Of a DNA stretch of 64,000 nt, positions 45,601-52,931 are shown in pieces. The notes beneath the pieces were generated by a model. That model saw only the letters and a list, made by a program, of their open reading frames with translations, was not told where the DNA came from and ran no database searches. The position numbers and the translations under genes are program-made. The stretch covers positions 1 through 64,000 of the forward strand of contig NZ_JAGGLL010000012.1 of assembly GCF_017874425.1 (NCBI RefSeq), given 5' to 3'. This DNA comes from Clostridium punense (lineage in GTDB: Bacteria > Bacillota > Clostridia > Clostridiales > Clostridiaceae). Each line of letters begins with the position of its first letter. The first letter of the stretch is position 1.

Positions 45601-46046
45601 TTATCTGAAACCTTATCCTTTAATTCTCCTAAAACTTCCGGGGTTACATTATGTCTTTTAAGCTCTGTAATCACATCAGATATGGTATCTACAAACCCTC
45701 GTTGCTTTGATACCTTTCCAAAGATACTTAATTCTTCCCTAGATTCCTGTAGTATCTTATTAATTATCATAGCTTTCCCAGTGGAATTCATATGCTTGTG
45801 CGCTATACCCCCAACTTCACTAAATACTGTAAATGCAAGTCTTTTAAAACTTAGTACATGAACATTATTTATTCCTGTAGCCCCGATTCTTTGAATCAAT
45901 GATTTTTCTGCTCTGAAAGAAAGTTGTTCAGGAACCACAAGAATTAAGGGATGCCCAGCCCCTTCTTTGACTTTATTATAAATTTCTTCAATACAGGTGT
46001 AGCTCTTTCCTGTACCAGATCTTCCATATATAAATCTAATACCCAT
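42594..46046 (-). CDS. addB: ATP-dependent helicase/deoxyribonuclease subunit AddB
   Basis: AddB is the Chi-recognising and nuclease subunit of AddAB. The roughly 1150-residue protein has an N-terminal Walker A motif RFIYGRSGTGKSYTC, an inactive helicase-like middle, and a C-terminal RecB-family nuclease with GKIDRVDKAEINGETYYRVVDYKSGKTE. The four cysteines of the iron-sulphur staple are present: YAHCPFAYF and then QCEYCDFLSIC near the C-terminus. The ATG at 46046 follows AGGATG at proper spacing; the in-frame GTG 9 nt upstream overlaps that site. It is first in the addBA operon, with 447 nt of featureless A/T-rich sequence before ctfA upstream. Confidence 0.96.
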   Translation of the reverse strand: MGIRFIYGRSGTGKSYTCIEEIYNKVKEGAGHPLILVVPEQLSFRAEKSLIQRIGATGINNVHVLSFKRLAFTVFSEVGGIAHKHMNSTGKAMIINKILQESREELSIFGKVSKQRGFVDTISDVITELKRHNVTPEVLGELKDKVSDNPLLFHKLSDISLIYNSFQNKVNRGYFDPEDDLTLLYEKLEESKFLKGAEFWIDEFSGFTPQQYNVIGKLFKLGKNVNITLPYSGDEVRNKEDESNPFYPVFITESTLIKTAQDYGFYPKNPLYLKINHRFENSKELAFLEKNYFNIGVKPFEEKTEDIKIFKAQNSYVEMEYIAKDILRLVREKSLRFNDIAVVTRDLEAYEEITKVIFNEYEIPHFIDNKKDVSGNPLIIYITSILEVFIRNWSDVAVLRYIKAGFNSLSREEVDLLENYVLEYGIKSKKRWTEDKFWRESEKYPNIIALRDKAVGSIVSLQKTLKGEKTVKGITTSLFNFLKAGNVYEKVEQYIEVFKAEDNLLLVEEYSSIWNLIIEIMDQLVEVLGNEEVTLDEFNSIFTMGIMQNQMGLIPPSLDSVIVGSAERIRTHEIKALYVIGVNDGVFPRSSNDEGLFNDSDRRLFQSNGVSVADNSLQQAFAEQFLIYNTLTLPRKYLCISYPIADAEGRAKRYSIIIPRLKTLFRKITEHSSIGVEVAKEETYEEIVAKTPAFNHLISKIRDYIEEDKIHPIWKEAYRYFKEHEDYKEVTNKVLSGFSYTNAVEEIKAEKIRKLYGNNFSVSKIERYAHCPFAYFVQYGLRAKERKVYTFAPPDLGNFLHKGLEKFSEIVEKQGKTWGKLEEKFVEASIEEVVEYLISIDENSILSSSKRHEYVIKRLKRVLHRMVLIIDEQMERGNFKPLGYEISFGSRPEDDYPPIEITLSSGERLTLEGKIDRVDKAEINGETYYRVVDYKSGKTELNLHEVYNGLQIQLLTYLDAILTLEKTFKKESTNPAAMLYLSIDDPLIQAKKQLTDEELKEEMLKSLKMHGLVIKDLDIVREMDITLEEGGTSSVIPVSLKKPKKGEEEPEFSDRGTTAVTYEGFKVLKNHMKENVIKICEEMLSGNISIEPCKKSTIIQCEYCDFLSICQFDSTLGLNKYNTPKLLPQKDIIKIIEEEANAKGDERDGK

Positions 46047-46458
46047 TATATTCACATCCTAATTATTCTTAATATATAAAGTTTACCAATCTCTTAACTC
46101 TTAATTGCTTTGCTAGAAGGATTTTTTTATCATAACAAAATTTCTTTTGTTTACAAAATTCTTTTTAATTATAAAGTTTCCCCTAAAGTTCTTATATCTA
46201 AGTGTTTAACTACAGGTTTAACTTCTTCTATAATTATATCTTAATTTTATATAAATAAACAAATGAATACTATGGGTTAAAAGCACTAATTTTTACAGAA
46301 ATAAAGATTAAATGTAGTAAGCTATCACTTCCCAAATTATTGTACTTATTTACATTTTAAGCTACTAATATAGCAATTTATGGCTTAACACTCCTCAAAG
46401 TTAAATTTGAAAAACTTAGAATACTTTTAATTTAATATGAAACTTTTTGAAAATAGTG

Positions 46459-46464
46459 TATAAT
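46459..46464 (+). promoter_or_regulatory. Probable -10 element of ctfAB
   Basis: TATAAT lies 39 nt upstream of the ctfA start codon. The expected -35 position holds only a weak match (ATATGA). Confidence 0.5.
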
Positions 46465-46502
46465 GATATTGTTTATAAATTGTTTTATATGGAGGGAAAG
46501 TT

Positions 46503-47156
46503 ATGAACAAGATTATTACAATTGAGGAAGCTGTTTCGCACATTAATGATGGCATGACTGTTATGATTGGCGGATTCTTAGCTGTGGGAACACCTGAAAA
46601 ACTTATAGATGCTTTAGTTGCCAAGGGTGTAAAGGATTTAACTATAGTAGGTAATGATACTGGCTTTGTTGATAAAGGAATTGGTAAGCTAATAGTAAGC
46701 AAACAAGCTAAGAAAACAATAGCTTCTCATATTGGTACAAACCCAGAAACTGGTCGTCAAATGAACGAAAAGGAAATGGATGTAGAGCTTGTACCTCAAG
46801 GTACTCTTGCTGAAAGAGTTAGATGTGGTGGTGCAGGACTTGGTGGTTTCTTAACTCCAACTGGTCTTGGCACAGTGGTTGAAGAAGGAAAAGAAAAAAT
46901 TACTGTGGATGGAAAAGAGTACTTATTAGAAAAACCATTAAGAGCTGATGTAGCCTTAATTTTTGGTTCAAAGGTTGATAAAAAAGGAAATGTTTATTAT
47001 AACGAAGCAACTAGAAACTTCAACCCATTAATGGCTACTGCTGCTGACTTAGTTATAGTTGAAGCTGAAGAATTAGTTGAAGTTGGTGAAATAAATCCAA
47101 ATGAAGTTATGACACCTTCAATATTTGTAGACTACATCGTAAAGGGGGATAAATAA
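46503..47156 (+). CDS. ctfA: Acetate/butyrate-acetoacetate CoA-transferase, subunit alpha
   Basis: The alpha subunit of a 3-oxoacid CoA-transferase, which moves CoA between acetoacetyl-CoA and acetate or butyrate. The 217-residue protein has the CoA-binding glycine motif [22 protein letters not shown], the [13 protein letters not shown] stretch, and [22 protein letters not shown]. It resembles Clostridium acetobutylicum CtfA more than succinyl-CoA enzymes, as I recall them. AGGGAAAG before the ATG supports the start. It overlaps nothing, is followed one base later by the beta subunit, and has a TATAAT box upstream. Confidence 0.88.
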   Translation: MNKIITIEEAVSHINDGMTVMIGGFLAVGTPEKLIDALVAKGVKDLTIVGNDTGFVDKGIGKLIVSKQAKKTIASHIGTNPETGRQMNEKEMDVELVPQGTLAERVRCGGAGLGGFLTPTGLGTVVEEGKEKITVDGKEYLLEKPLRADVALIFGSKVDKKGNVYYNEATRNFNPLMATAADLVIVEAEELVEVGEINPNEVMTPSIFVDYIVKGDK

Positions 47157-47157
47157 C

Positions 47158-47817
47158 ATGGATAAGAACATGGTTAGAGAAGTTATTGCTAAAAGAGTTG
47201 CAAAAGAATTAAAGGATGGAGACGTTGTTAATCTTGGTATTGGTCTTCCAACTTTAGTCGCTAACTATATTCCTGAAGGAATAGATGTTACTCTTCAATC
47301 TGAAAACGGATTTGTTGGCATTGGACCTGCTCCAGCTGCTGGCGAAGAAGATAAGGACTTAGTTAATGCTGGTGGCTTACATGTTACAGTACTTCCTGGA
47401 GCTGCTTTCTTTGATTCTTCAGTATCCTTTGGAATCATAAGAGGTGGACATGTTGATGCTACAGTTTTAGGCGCTCTAGAAGTTGACCAAGAAGGAAACC
47501 TTGCTAACTGGATGATACCAGGTAAAAAAGTTCCTGGAATGGGCGGAGCAATGGATTTAGTTGTAGGAGCTAAGAAGGTAATTGTTGCTATGGAACATAC
47601 TGCAAAAGGTGCTCCAAAGATATTAAAGAAATGTACATTACCCCTAACTGCTGCACATCAAGTTAACTTAATCGTAACTGAAATGGCTGTAATGGAAGTA
47701 ACTCCTGAAGGCTTAGTATTAAGAGAACTTGGACCAGAGTCTACAATTGAAGATGTTAAGAACGCTACTCTTGCTGACTTAATCATTCCTGAAAATGTAG
47801 GAAGAATGGACGTTTAA
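47158..47817 (+). CDS. ctfB: Acetate/butyrate-acetoacetate CoA-transferase, subunit beta
   Basis: The 219-residue catalytic subunit. The active-site Glu that forms the CoA thioester is in [16 protein letters not shown] (about residue 51). [18 protein letters not shown] precedes it and the [28 protein letters not shown] segment follows. It starts within AAATAACATGG, one base after ctfA, with the ribosome site AAAGGGGGATA inside ctfA, so the subunits are co-translated. In solvent-producing clostridia the pair detoxifies acids; in others it serves in butyrate or amino-acid fermentation. No adc or aldehyde dehydrogenase gene lies beside it. Confidence 0.9.
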   Translation: MDKNMVREVIAKRVAKELKDGDVVNLGIGLPTLVANYIPEGIDVTLQSENGFVGIGPAPAAGEEDKDLVNAGGLHVTVLPGAAFFDSSVSFGIIRGGHVDATVLGALEVDQEGNLANWMIPGKKVPGMGGAMDLVVGAKKVIVAMEHTAKGAPKILKKCTLPLTAAHQVNLIVTEMAVMEVTPEGLVLRELGPESTIEDVKNATLADLIIPENVGRMDV

Positions 47818-47840
47818 ACATAATTTAAAAATAAAATAAA

Positions 47841-47882
47841 AAAATAAGACTGCTGGTATTTTTTCAGCAGTTTTATTTTTTT
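47841..47882 (+). terminator. Terminator of ctfAB
   Basis: AAAATAA.ACTGCTG/CAGCAGTTTTATTTT stem with T-run on the plus strand, 24 nt beyond the ctfB stop codon. The following 540 nt contain only an isolated hairpin at 48238-48261 (CAAAGGATA/TATCCTTTG) and no gene. Confidence 0.85.
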
Positions 47883-48422
47883 CTGTACTTTCTTCTGGTT
47901 CAGGGTTCGCATCTATTATTTTTACTAATGAAAATAATTTTTTAATAATATGAACTTGTAAAATCAAACTTTGCAGATTGGTTAAAAACTAAAAGTGAAA
48001 AGATAATCGTTAAAGATAAAAGTCAAAGAGTTTTTTAGGCTTAATTCTCTAGTCTTCATTATTTCCCGCAAATTATAGTGAAACTACAAATAAGAGTTTT
48101 AATTATTTTCTCTTACTTATTATTTATTACTTACTGATAAATTTTAATTAAAATTGTATAAATGTTAATTCTCATAAAATATATACTCCTTATTTATTTG
48201 AAATCTCCCCTGTTATTAAAACTTTTATCAAAATTTACAAAGGATAAAAACCTATCCTTTGCAGATAATAAACTTGTAATGAGAACTTCCACTAAGAGTT
48301 ATCTCATTACTGCTAACAACTTTATTAGTTTTTAGCTAATCTTATAGCTGATTAACACTATTAATCTTTTATAAGGTAGAACTTTATGAGCTTAAAATTA
48401 AAATTAAAAGGAGTGGATTAAC

Positions 48423-48587
48423 ATGGAAAAAAACAAAAGTATAGGATGTATAGTTAGTGAATGTAAATATCATGCTCAAGAACAAAATTATTGTACATTA
48501 GACCAAATTCAAGTTGTTAAACATGAAGGTCATGCTGAATCAAAACAATGTACAGATTGTGGTAGCTTTGAACTAGGAAGACAATAA
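48423..48587 (+). CDS. DUF1540 small cysteine-rich protein
   Basis: A 54-residue protein with the four-cysteine DUF1540 pattern: IGCIVSECKYHAQEQNYCTL...QCTDCGSFE. The cysteines probably bind one metal ion. AAAAGGAGTGG precedes the ATG and a strong terminator follows, so it is a single-gene unit. DUF1540 proteins are abundant in spore-forming Firmicutes, and some are made in the forespore; function is unknown. Confidence 0.88.
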   Translation: MEKNKSIGCIVSECKYHAQEQNYCTLDQIQVVKHEGHAESKQCTDCGSFELGRQ

Positions 48588-48623
48588 TATTAAAATTTTA
48601 AAATCTAACATTAAAACAACTAA

Positions 48624-48662
48624 TTATAAAGCATCATACTTTAATAGTATGATGCTTTATAA
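48624..48662 (+). terminator. Terminator of the DUF1540 gene
   Basis: A perfect 17-bp stem starting TTATAAAGCATCATACT with a 5-nt loop, followed by TTTTAC on the plus strand. The remaining 330 nt before 48991 hold no recognisable feature. Confidence 0.85.
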
Positions 48663-48990
48663 TTTTACTTTAAAATCTCCTTCATACCCAATAATATAAT
48701 TGAATACTACCTATTTTTATAATATAATACTTATGTCGATATATTTACAAATCTTTCTACATAAGAGTTTCATATAAACTCGGTTTTTTATTGTTTTTAT
48801 AACATATTTTTTATTATCTTCAAGTTAGTACAAGCTATTATCAAATTTTTTTTATACTTATTAAACTTAGTTAGCAAATGCTAACCAAAGTTTAAAATTT
48901 ACATAAAATATAATAAACAATTATTAAATTACTTATTACTTAAGGTTGTTCTTAAAAGTAACATTAACTAAATAAGGAGGATGATGGATT

Positions 48991-49263
48991 ATGTTAGAAA
49001 CTTCATCAAGAAAGAAAAAAAAGAAGAAGAGTTTCTTTAATAAATATATTATTTTAAGCATATTATGTATTGCGATAATATCAATACTGCCTTATACAAA
49101 ATCTAAAGTTTCTCAATATGAATCTCAAAATCAAGAGCTAAGAAAACAAGTTGAAACACTAAAAAAAGAGAATGCTGATCTTGAAGAAAAAAATAATTCT
49201 CTTAGCAATTCTAAGAATCAGCTAGAGGAGAAAATCAATTCTCTTCCAAAATCAACTCAATAA
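48991..49263 (+). CDS. Single-span coiled-coil protein
   Basis: A 90-residue protein with a very basic N-terminus (SRKKKKKKSFFNK), one membrane helix (about 22-38, IILSILCIAIISILPY) and an extracellular coiled coil with Gln/Asn/Leu heptads (about 45-85). The layout is like FtsL/DivIC proteins, but no specific family is evident. AAGGAGGATGATGG precedes the ATG. It lies 24 nt before the polysaccharide deacetylase gene, whose product also has a membrane helix followed by a coiled coil, so the two may pair through these helices; that is inference. Confidence 0.75.
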   Translation: MLETSSRKKKKKKSFFNKYIILSILCIAIISILPYTKSKVSQYESQNQELRKQVETLKKENADLEEKNNSLSNSKNQLEEKINSLPKSTQ

Positions 49264-49287
49264 TGAATATAAGGGGAATGGGAGCTT

Positions 49288-50178
49288 ATGAAGAATTCTA
49301 AATCTAATGTGTTTTTATTAATTGGCAAAACTGTATTTTTTCTTGCAGTGTTCCTTTGTTTAATAGGTACTGCATTTACTCAAAGTAAAGCAATTATGGC
49401 AAAATCCGAAACAAAAAAGCTTCAAGCTGAGCTTGATGAAATTAAATCATCTATTGATAGCTTATCTCAAAAAAATACTTCCCTTCAGACTGAAGTTAAT
49501 GATAAAGAAAAAGCATATAAGGAAGCTATGAAAAACTTGAAATTTGCTTACTTAACTTTTGATGATGGCCCTTCTAACCATACAGGTAAAATTTTGGATA
49601 CCTTAGATAGGTATAAAGTCAAAGCTACCTTCTTTGTTAACTACAAAGAAGGCAAGGATGAGGTATATAAGGAAATCGTAAAACGTGGACATGTTCTAGC
49701 AAATCATACTTACAGTCATGATTATAAAAAGATCTATTCTTCTAAGGAAAATTTTATTGCTGATGTTGAAAAACTAGACAATGAACTTGAAAAAGTTACT
49801 GGACAAAAGCCATCAAAGATTTTGAGATTCCCTGGTGGCTCTAATAATACAATAAGCTGGAATCATAGTGGTTCTTCTCGCTTTATGCCTAATTTAGCAC
49901 AAGAAATGACCGATAAAGGCTATACCTTCTTTGATTGGAATATAGATTCAACAGATGCCTCAACCTTTAGACAAGAAAAACAGATTATTGTAAGTAGAGT
50001 TTTAGGGGATTGTAATTATGTTAAACATGCTAATATATTAATGCATGACTTAGATCCAAAGGATACTACAGTGGAAGCACTTCCTGAAATAATTGAAGGA
50101 CTAAAGAATCAAGGCTTTATGTTTGATGTTTTGAGTCATGATTCACCAAAGGTACAATTTACAGAAGTAAATCAATAA
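49288..50178 (+). CDS. Membrane-anchored polysaccharide deacetylase
   Basis: A 296-residue enzyme of the NodB/PgdA family, which removes acetyl groups from peptidoglycan or related polysaccharide. An N-terminal signal anchor (about 12-32) is followed by a short coiled coil (about 40-82) and the catalytic domain: YLTFDDGPSNHTGKIL with the base and metal Asp, VLANHTYSHDYKK with the two metal His, LRFPGGSNNT, and ILMHDLDPKD near the end. Metal-site residues are complete. It shares an operon with the small coiled-coil protein. GGGGAATGGGAG lies before the ATG. Confidence 0.9.
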   Translation: MKNSKSNVFLLIGKTVFFLAVFLCLIGTAFTQSKAIMAKSETKKLQAELDEIKSSIDSLSQKNTSLQTEVNDKEKAYKEAMKNLKFAYLTFDDGPSNHTGKILDTLDRYKVKATFFVNYKEGKDEVYKEIVKRGHVLANHTYSHDYKKIYSSKENFIADVEKLDNELEKVTGQKPSKILRFPGGSNNTISWNHSGSSRFMPNLAQEMTDKGYTFFDWNIDSTDASTFRQEKQIIVSRVLGDCNYVKHANILMHDLDPKDTTVEALPEIIEGLKNQGFMFDVLSHDSPKVQFTEVNQ

Positions 50179-50220
50179 AAAAAGAGGTTTCATTCTATTT
50201 AAAATGAAACCTCTTTTTTT
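50177..50220 (+). terminator. Terminator of the deacetylase operon
   Basis: A long perfect stem (AAAAAAAGAGGTTTCATT and its complement) ending in seven T residues, starting at the stop codon of the deacetylase gene. Confidence 0.9.
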
Positions 50221-50373
50221 ATTGCTTATTTTTCTTATAATAACTTAACTCAATTATTTACTGTATTACTTTTAAAATTAAGTGAAAATCTAATACAGGC
50301 TCTATAATGTATATTATGAACTAATCCATCATTCGAACTATAACTTCTAAGGAGACCTCTTAACCATTTTCAC

Positions 50374-50916
50374 CTATAATTGTGATTTTCTTTGAAAATA
50401 CTTATTTACTAGTACCATGGCAAGAGTTGCACTAATGATCCCTATAACTGCTCCCCCTACTACATCTGATAAATAATGAACGTATAAGTACATTCTCGAA
50501 AAAGCCATAATTACTGCTATACCTAGGTAACCTAACTTATACCTATCCATACTTCTATAGAGAACCCAAGCTGCTGCAAAGGAAGAACTTGTATGTCCAG
50601 ATGGAAAAGAATAGCTTGTTGGTACTTTAATTAAAGCATTTTCTATTGGATATAGGGTGATTGGTCTTGGCCTTTGAACTATCTTTTTTATACTTAAATC
50701 TGTAAAAAGCAAACTTATAAATAGAGCTATAATACAAGTTATCCCTACTTTTCTATACTTTTTTGTTGATATTAAGATCAAACTTATGATTATCCATATA
50801 ATTCCGGCTTCCCCTAAGGCAGTAATCTTTGGCATTAGAAAATCAAATATTGAATTTTGAAGTCCATAGTGTATAAAATCTACAATAACTTTATCTAAGC
50901 TTTGTAAAAACTCCAT
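50374..50916 (-). CDS. PAP2 superfamily membrane phosphatase
   Basis: A 180-residue membrane phosphatase of the type 2 phosphatidic acid phosphatase family. The three catalytic motifs are present: KKIVQRPRP, SFPSGHTSSSFA, and SRMYLYVHYLSDVVGG, with five or so membrane helices around them. Such enzymes often dephosphorylate undecaprenyl diphosphate to recycle the wall-lipid carrier. It starts directly after the wecB stop codon, so it shares the operon; a link to wall-polymer synthesis fits both. Confidence 0.9.
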   Translation of the reverse strand: MEFLQSLDKVIVDFIHYGLQNSIFDFLMPKITALGEAGIIWIIISLILISTKKYRKVGITCIIALFISLLFTDLSIKKIVQRPRPITLYPIENALIKVPTSYSFPSGHTSSSFAAAWVLYRSMDRYKLGYLGIAVIMAFSRMYLYVHYLSDVVGGAVIGIISATLAMVLVNKYFQRKSQL

Positions 50917-52074
50917 CTAAAATTCCTCACCTTTAAATTCTTCTGGTTTTTCACAGCACTTATTAAACTTATATAATATACTTTCTACAATCCTCTTTGA
51001 AGCTTTTCCATCTCCATAAGGATTTATTGCTGACTTCATCTTATTATAAACCTGCTGATTATTTAAAACATCTTCAGTTTCCTTAATAATTTTATCATAG
51101 TTGGTACCTACCAATTTAACAGTACCTGCTTTTACAGCTTCTGGTCTTTCAGTAACATCTCTCAATACTATTACTGGTTTTCCTAAATGAGGAGCTTCTT
51201 CTTGAAGTCCCCCTGAATCAGTCATCACCATAAAACATTTATTCATTAAATTGTGAGCATCACTGGCATCTAAAGGCGGTAATAGATGTACTCTCTCTGT
51301 TTCTCCTAATACTTCCTTTACCATATCTTTTACTACAGGGTTAAGATGAACTGAGTAAATCACCTCTACATTTTCATTTCTACCAACTATTTCTTTTATA
51401 GCATTACAAATATTTCTTATTCCACTACCCCAGTTTTCTCTTCTGTGAGCGGTAACCATGATTATTTTCTTATTAAAATCTATTAAATTTAACTCTTCAC
51501 ATTTAAATTTATAATTATCTTGTACAGTAAAGTTCATAGCATCAATTACAGTATTACCTGTTACAAATATATCTTCTTCCTTTACTCCTTCTCTTAGAAG
51601 ATTTTCTTTAGAATTAGCCGTTGGTGCAAAATGCATATCTGCTAAAACTCCTGTTAGCTTTCTGTTTATTTCTTCTGGGTAGGGAAAATGCTTATCAAAG
51701 GATCTCAATCCTGCTTCCACATGCCCTACTTGAATCTGCTTATAAAAAGCTGCAAGACTTGAAGAGAAGGTGGTAGTTGTATCTCCATGAACCAATATTA
51801 AGTCTGGAGTATACTGATTAAAAATCTCCTCCATACCTATTAATATTCGATTAGTAACTCCTGATAAGCTTTGCTTTTCTTTCATTACATTTAAATCAAA
51901 ATCTGCAGTTATATTAAAATGCTCTAAAACCTGATCTAACATTTCTCTATGTTGTGCTGTTACACAAACCTTGCTTTCGATTTCTTCACATCTTTCTAAT
52001 TCCTTAATTAGAGGTGCCATTTTTATTGCTTCTGGTCTAGTTCCAAATATAGACATAACCTTAATCTTTTCCAT
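50917..52074 (-). CDS. wecB: UDP-N-acetylglucosamine 2-epimerase (non-hydrolysing)
   Basis: Converts UDP-GlcNAc to UDP-ManNAc, a precursor of teichoic acid linkage units and surface polysaccharides. The 385-residue protein has the GT-B fold motifs MSIFGTRPEAIKMAPLI, VHGDTTTTFSSSLAAFY, HVEAGLRSFDKHFPYPEEINR, TAHRRENWG and MTDSGGLQEEAPHLGKPVIVLRDVTERPEA, which carries the UDP-binding residues. It is the second gene of an operon: an 80-residue unknown protein gene precedes it by 16 nt and the PAP2 gene follows directly. The start is supported by AAGGAGAAT. Confidence 0.96.
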   Translation of the reverse strand: MEKIKVMSIFGTRPEAIKMAPLIKELERCEEIESKVCVTAQHREMLDQVLEHFNITADFDLNVMKEKQSLSGVTNRILIGMEEIFNQYTPDLILVHGDTTTTFSSSLAAFYKQIQVGHVEAGLRSFDKHFPYPEEINRKLTGVLADMHFAPTANSKENLLREGVKEEDIFVTGNTVIDAMNFTVQDNYKFKCEELNLIDFNKKIIMVTAHRRENWGSGIRNICNAIKEIVGRNENVEVIYSVHLNPVVKDMVKEVLGETERVHLLPPLDASDAHNLMNKCFMVMTDSGGLQEEAPHLGKPVIVLRDVTERPEAVKAGTVKLVGTNYDKIIKETEDVLNNQQVYNKMKSAINPYGDGKASKRIVESILYKFNKCCEKPEEFKGEEF

Positions 52075-52090
52075 ACTATTCTCCTTACTA

Positions 52091-52333
52091 TTATATTTCT
52101 TCCTCTTTATACTCTTCTATTCCATTCATCGTTAGAAGTTCTTTAAATCTTCCTTCCTTCATTGCATCTCCTTCAAGAGTTTCAGTAAAGCCAAAAAAGT
52201 AAGCTCCTTTATTTTGTAAATACTCTACTAGTTCCGAAAAAAACTCTTCTTGCTCTATCCCACTGGATATAGAGATAACCCCATCTATACTAAAAGCATT
52301 TTCTCCTATTAATAAGTTTCTATCTAAATTCAT
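52091..52333 (-). CDS. Small acidic protein of the wecB operon, unknown
   Basis: An 80-residue acidic soluble protein with a hydrophobic central stretch (FSIDGVISISSGIEQEEFFSELVEYLQNKGAYFFGF). No family is recognised. AGGAGAG precedes the ATG and wecB follows 16 nt after the stop, so it is co-transcribed with the UDP-GlcNAc epimerase and PAP2 genes. Its strand-turn-helix pattern (predicted) suggests a small alpha/beta domain, perhaps regulatory. Confidence 0.7.
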   Translation of the reverse strand: MNLDRNLLIGENAFSIDGVISISSGIEQEEFFSELVEYLQNKGAYFFGFTETLEGDAMKEGRFKELLTMNGIEEYKEEEI

Positions 52334-52584
52334 TCTTTTTCTCTCCTACTAAAGCTTTACTCTAAAGATACTTTATGTATTTTAAAGTTCCTTAATCACT
52401 TATTATGATTATACCAAAATAATCTATTGCTATCCACAAAAACCCTTGACTGTATTTTTTATAGTGCTATAATTATATAAAATTTATTTTACTATTGACA
52501 ACCATAATCTTTTGAAATATATTGTTTTTTGTGTAATAATCATAGTATGATAAACATATAATATATTTATATATTTTTTTAATT

Positions 52585-52808
52585 CGATGAAGAGAAGAGT
52601 AAGCTTCTAATCCATTTACAGAGAGAAGGTACAATAGCTGAAAGTACTTTTAAATGAAGAGTTGCTGAAAACCACCTCTGAGTGACTTTAATAAAGTTCG
52701 TTGACTACGTTATAGTCTTAAAAGTTGGCATAATATTTTTATGCAAATTGGGTGGAACCGCGGGTATAACTCGTCCCTTTTCATTAATGAAAAGAGACGA
52801 GTTTTTTT
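52585..52808 (+). promoter_or_regulatory. T-box leader of thrS
   Basis: A tRNA-sensing leader RNA upstream of threonyl-tRNA synthetase. The T-box core GGGTGGAACCGCGGG is at 52750-52764, and an intrinsic terminator (stem ACTCGTC...GACGAGT, then T7) is at 52769-52808. Stem I elements (AAGAGAAGAGTAAG near 52588 and AGAGAGAAGG near 52621) and a candidate specifier ACC (Thr) in GAAAACCACC near 52670 are visible. The UGGA bulge would pair with a tRNA 3' end UCCA, consistent with a U discriminator base as in tRNA-Thr. Uncharged tRNA-Thr is expected to favour antitermination. Confidence 0.93.
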
Positions 52809-52931
52809 ATTTCTCTTATACTATCTAGTAAACAAATAAGGCGGCTTTGAAAAATTCACCCTTATATTTGGAATTTTTTCTTTATATGCCTACTTCAAAA
52901 TAGAAAACAATACCAGAAAGGAGTACTAAAA

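Noticed and set aside
46427-46702. A 91-residue minus-strand frame over the start of ctfA
   Set aside because: It overlaps the ctfA promoter and coding start; codon pattern follows ctfA, not this frame.
48238-48261. Hairpin CAAAGGATA/TATCCTTTG as a terminator or riboswitch
   Set aside because: No T-run follows on the plus strand and no conserved riboswitch core is present; the hairpin alone is uninformative.
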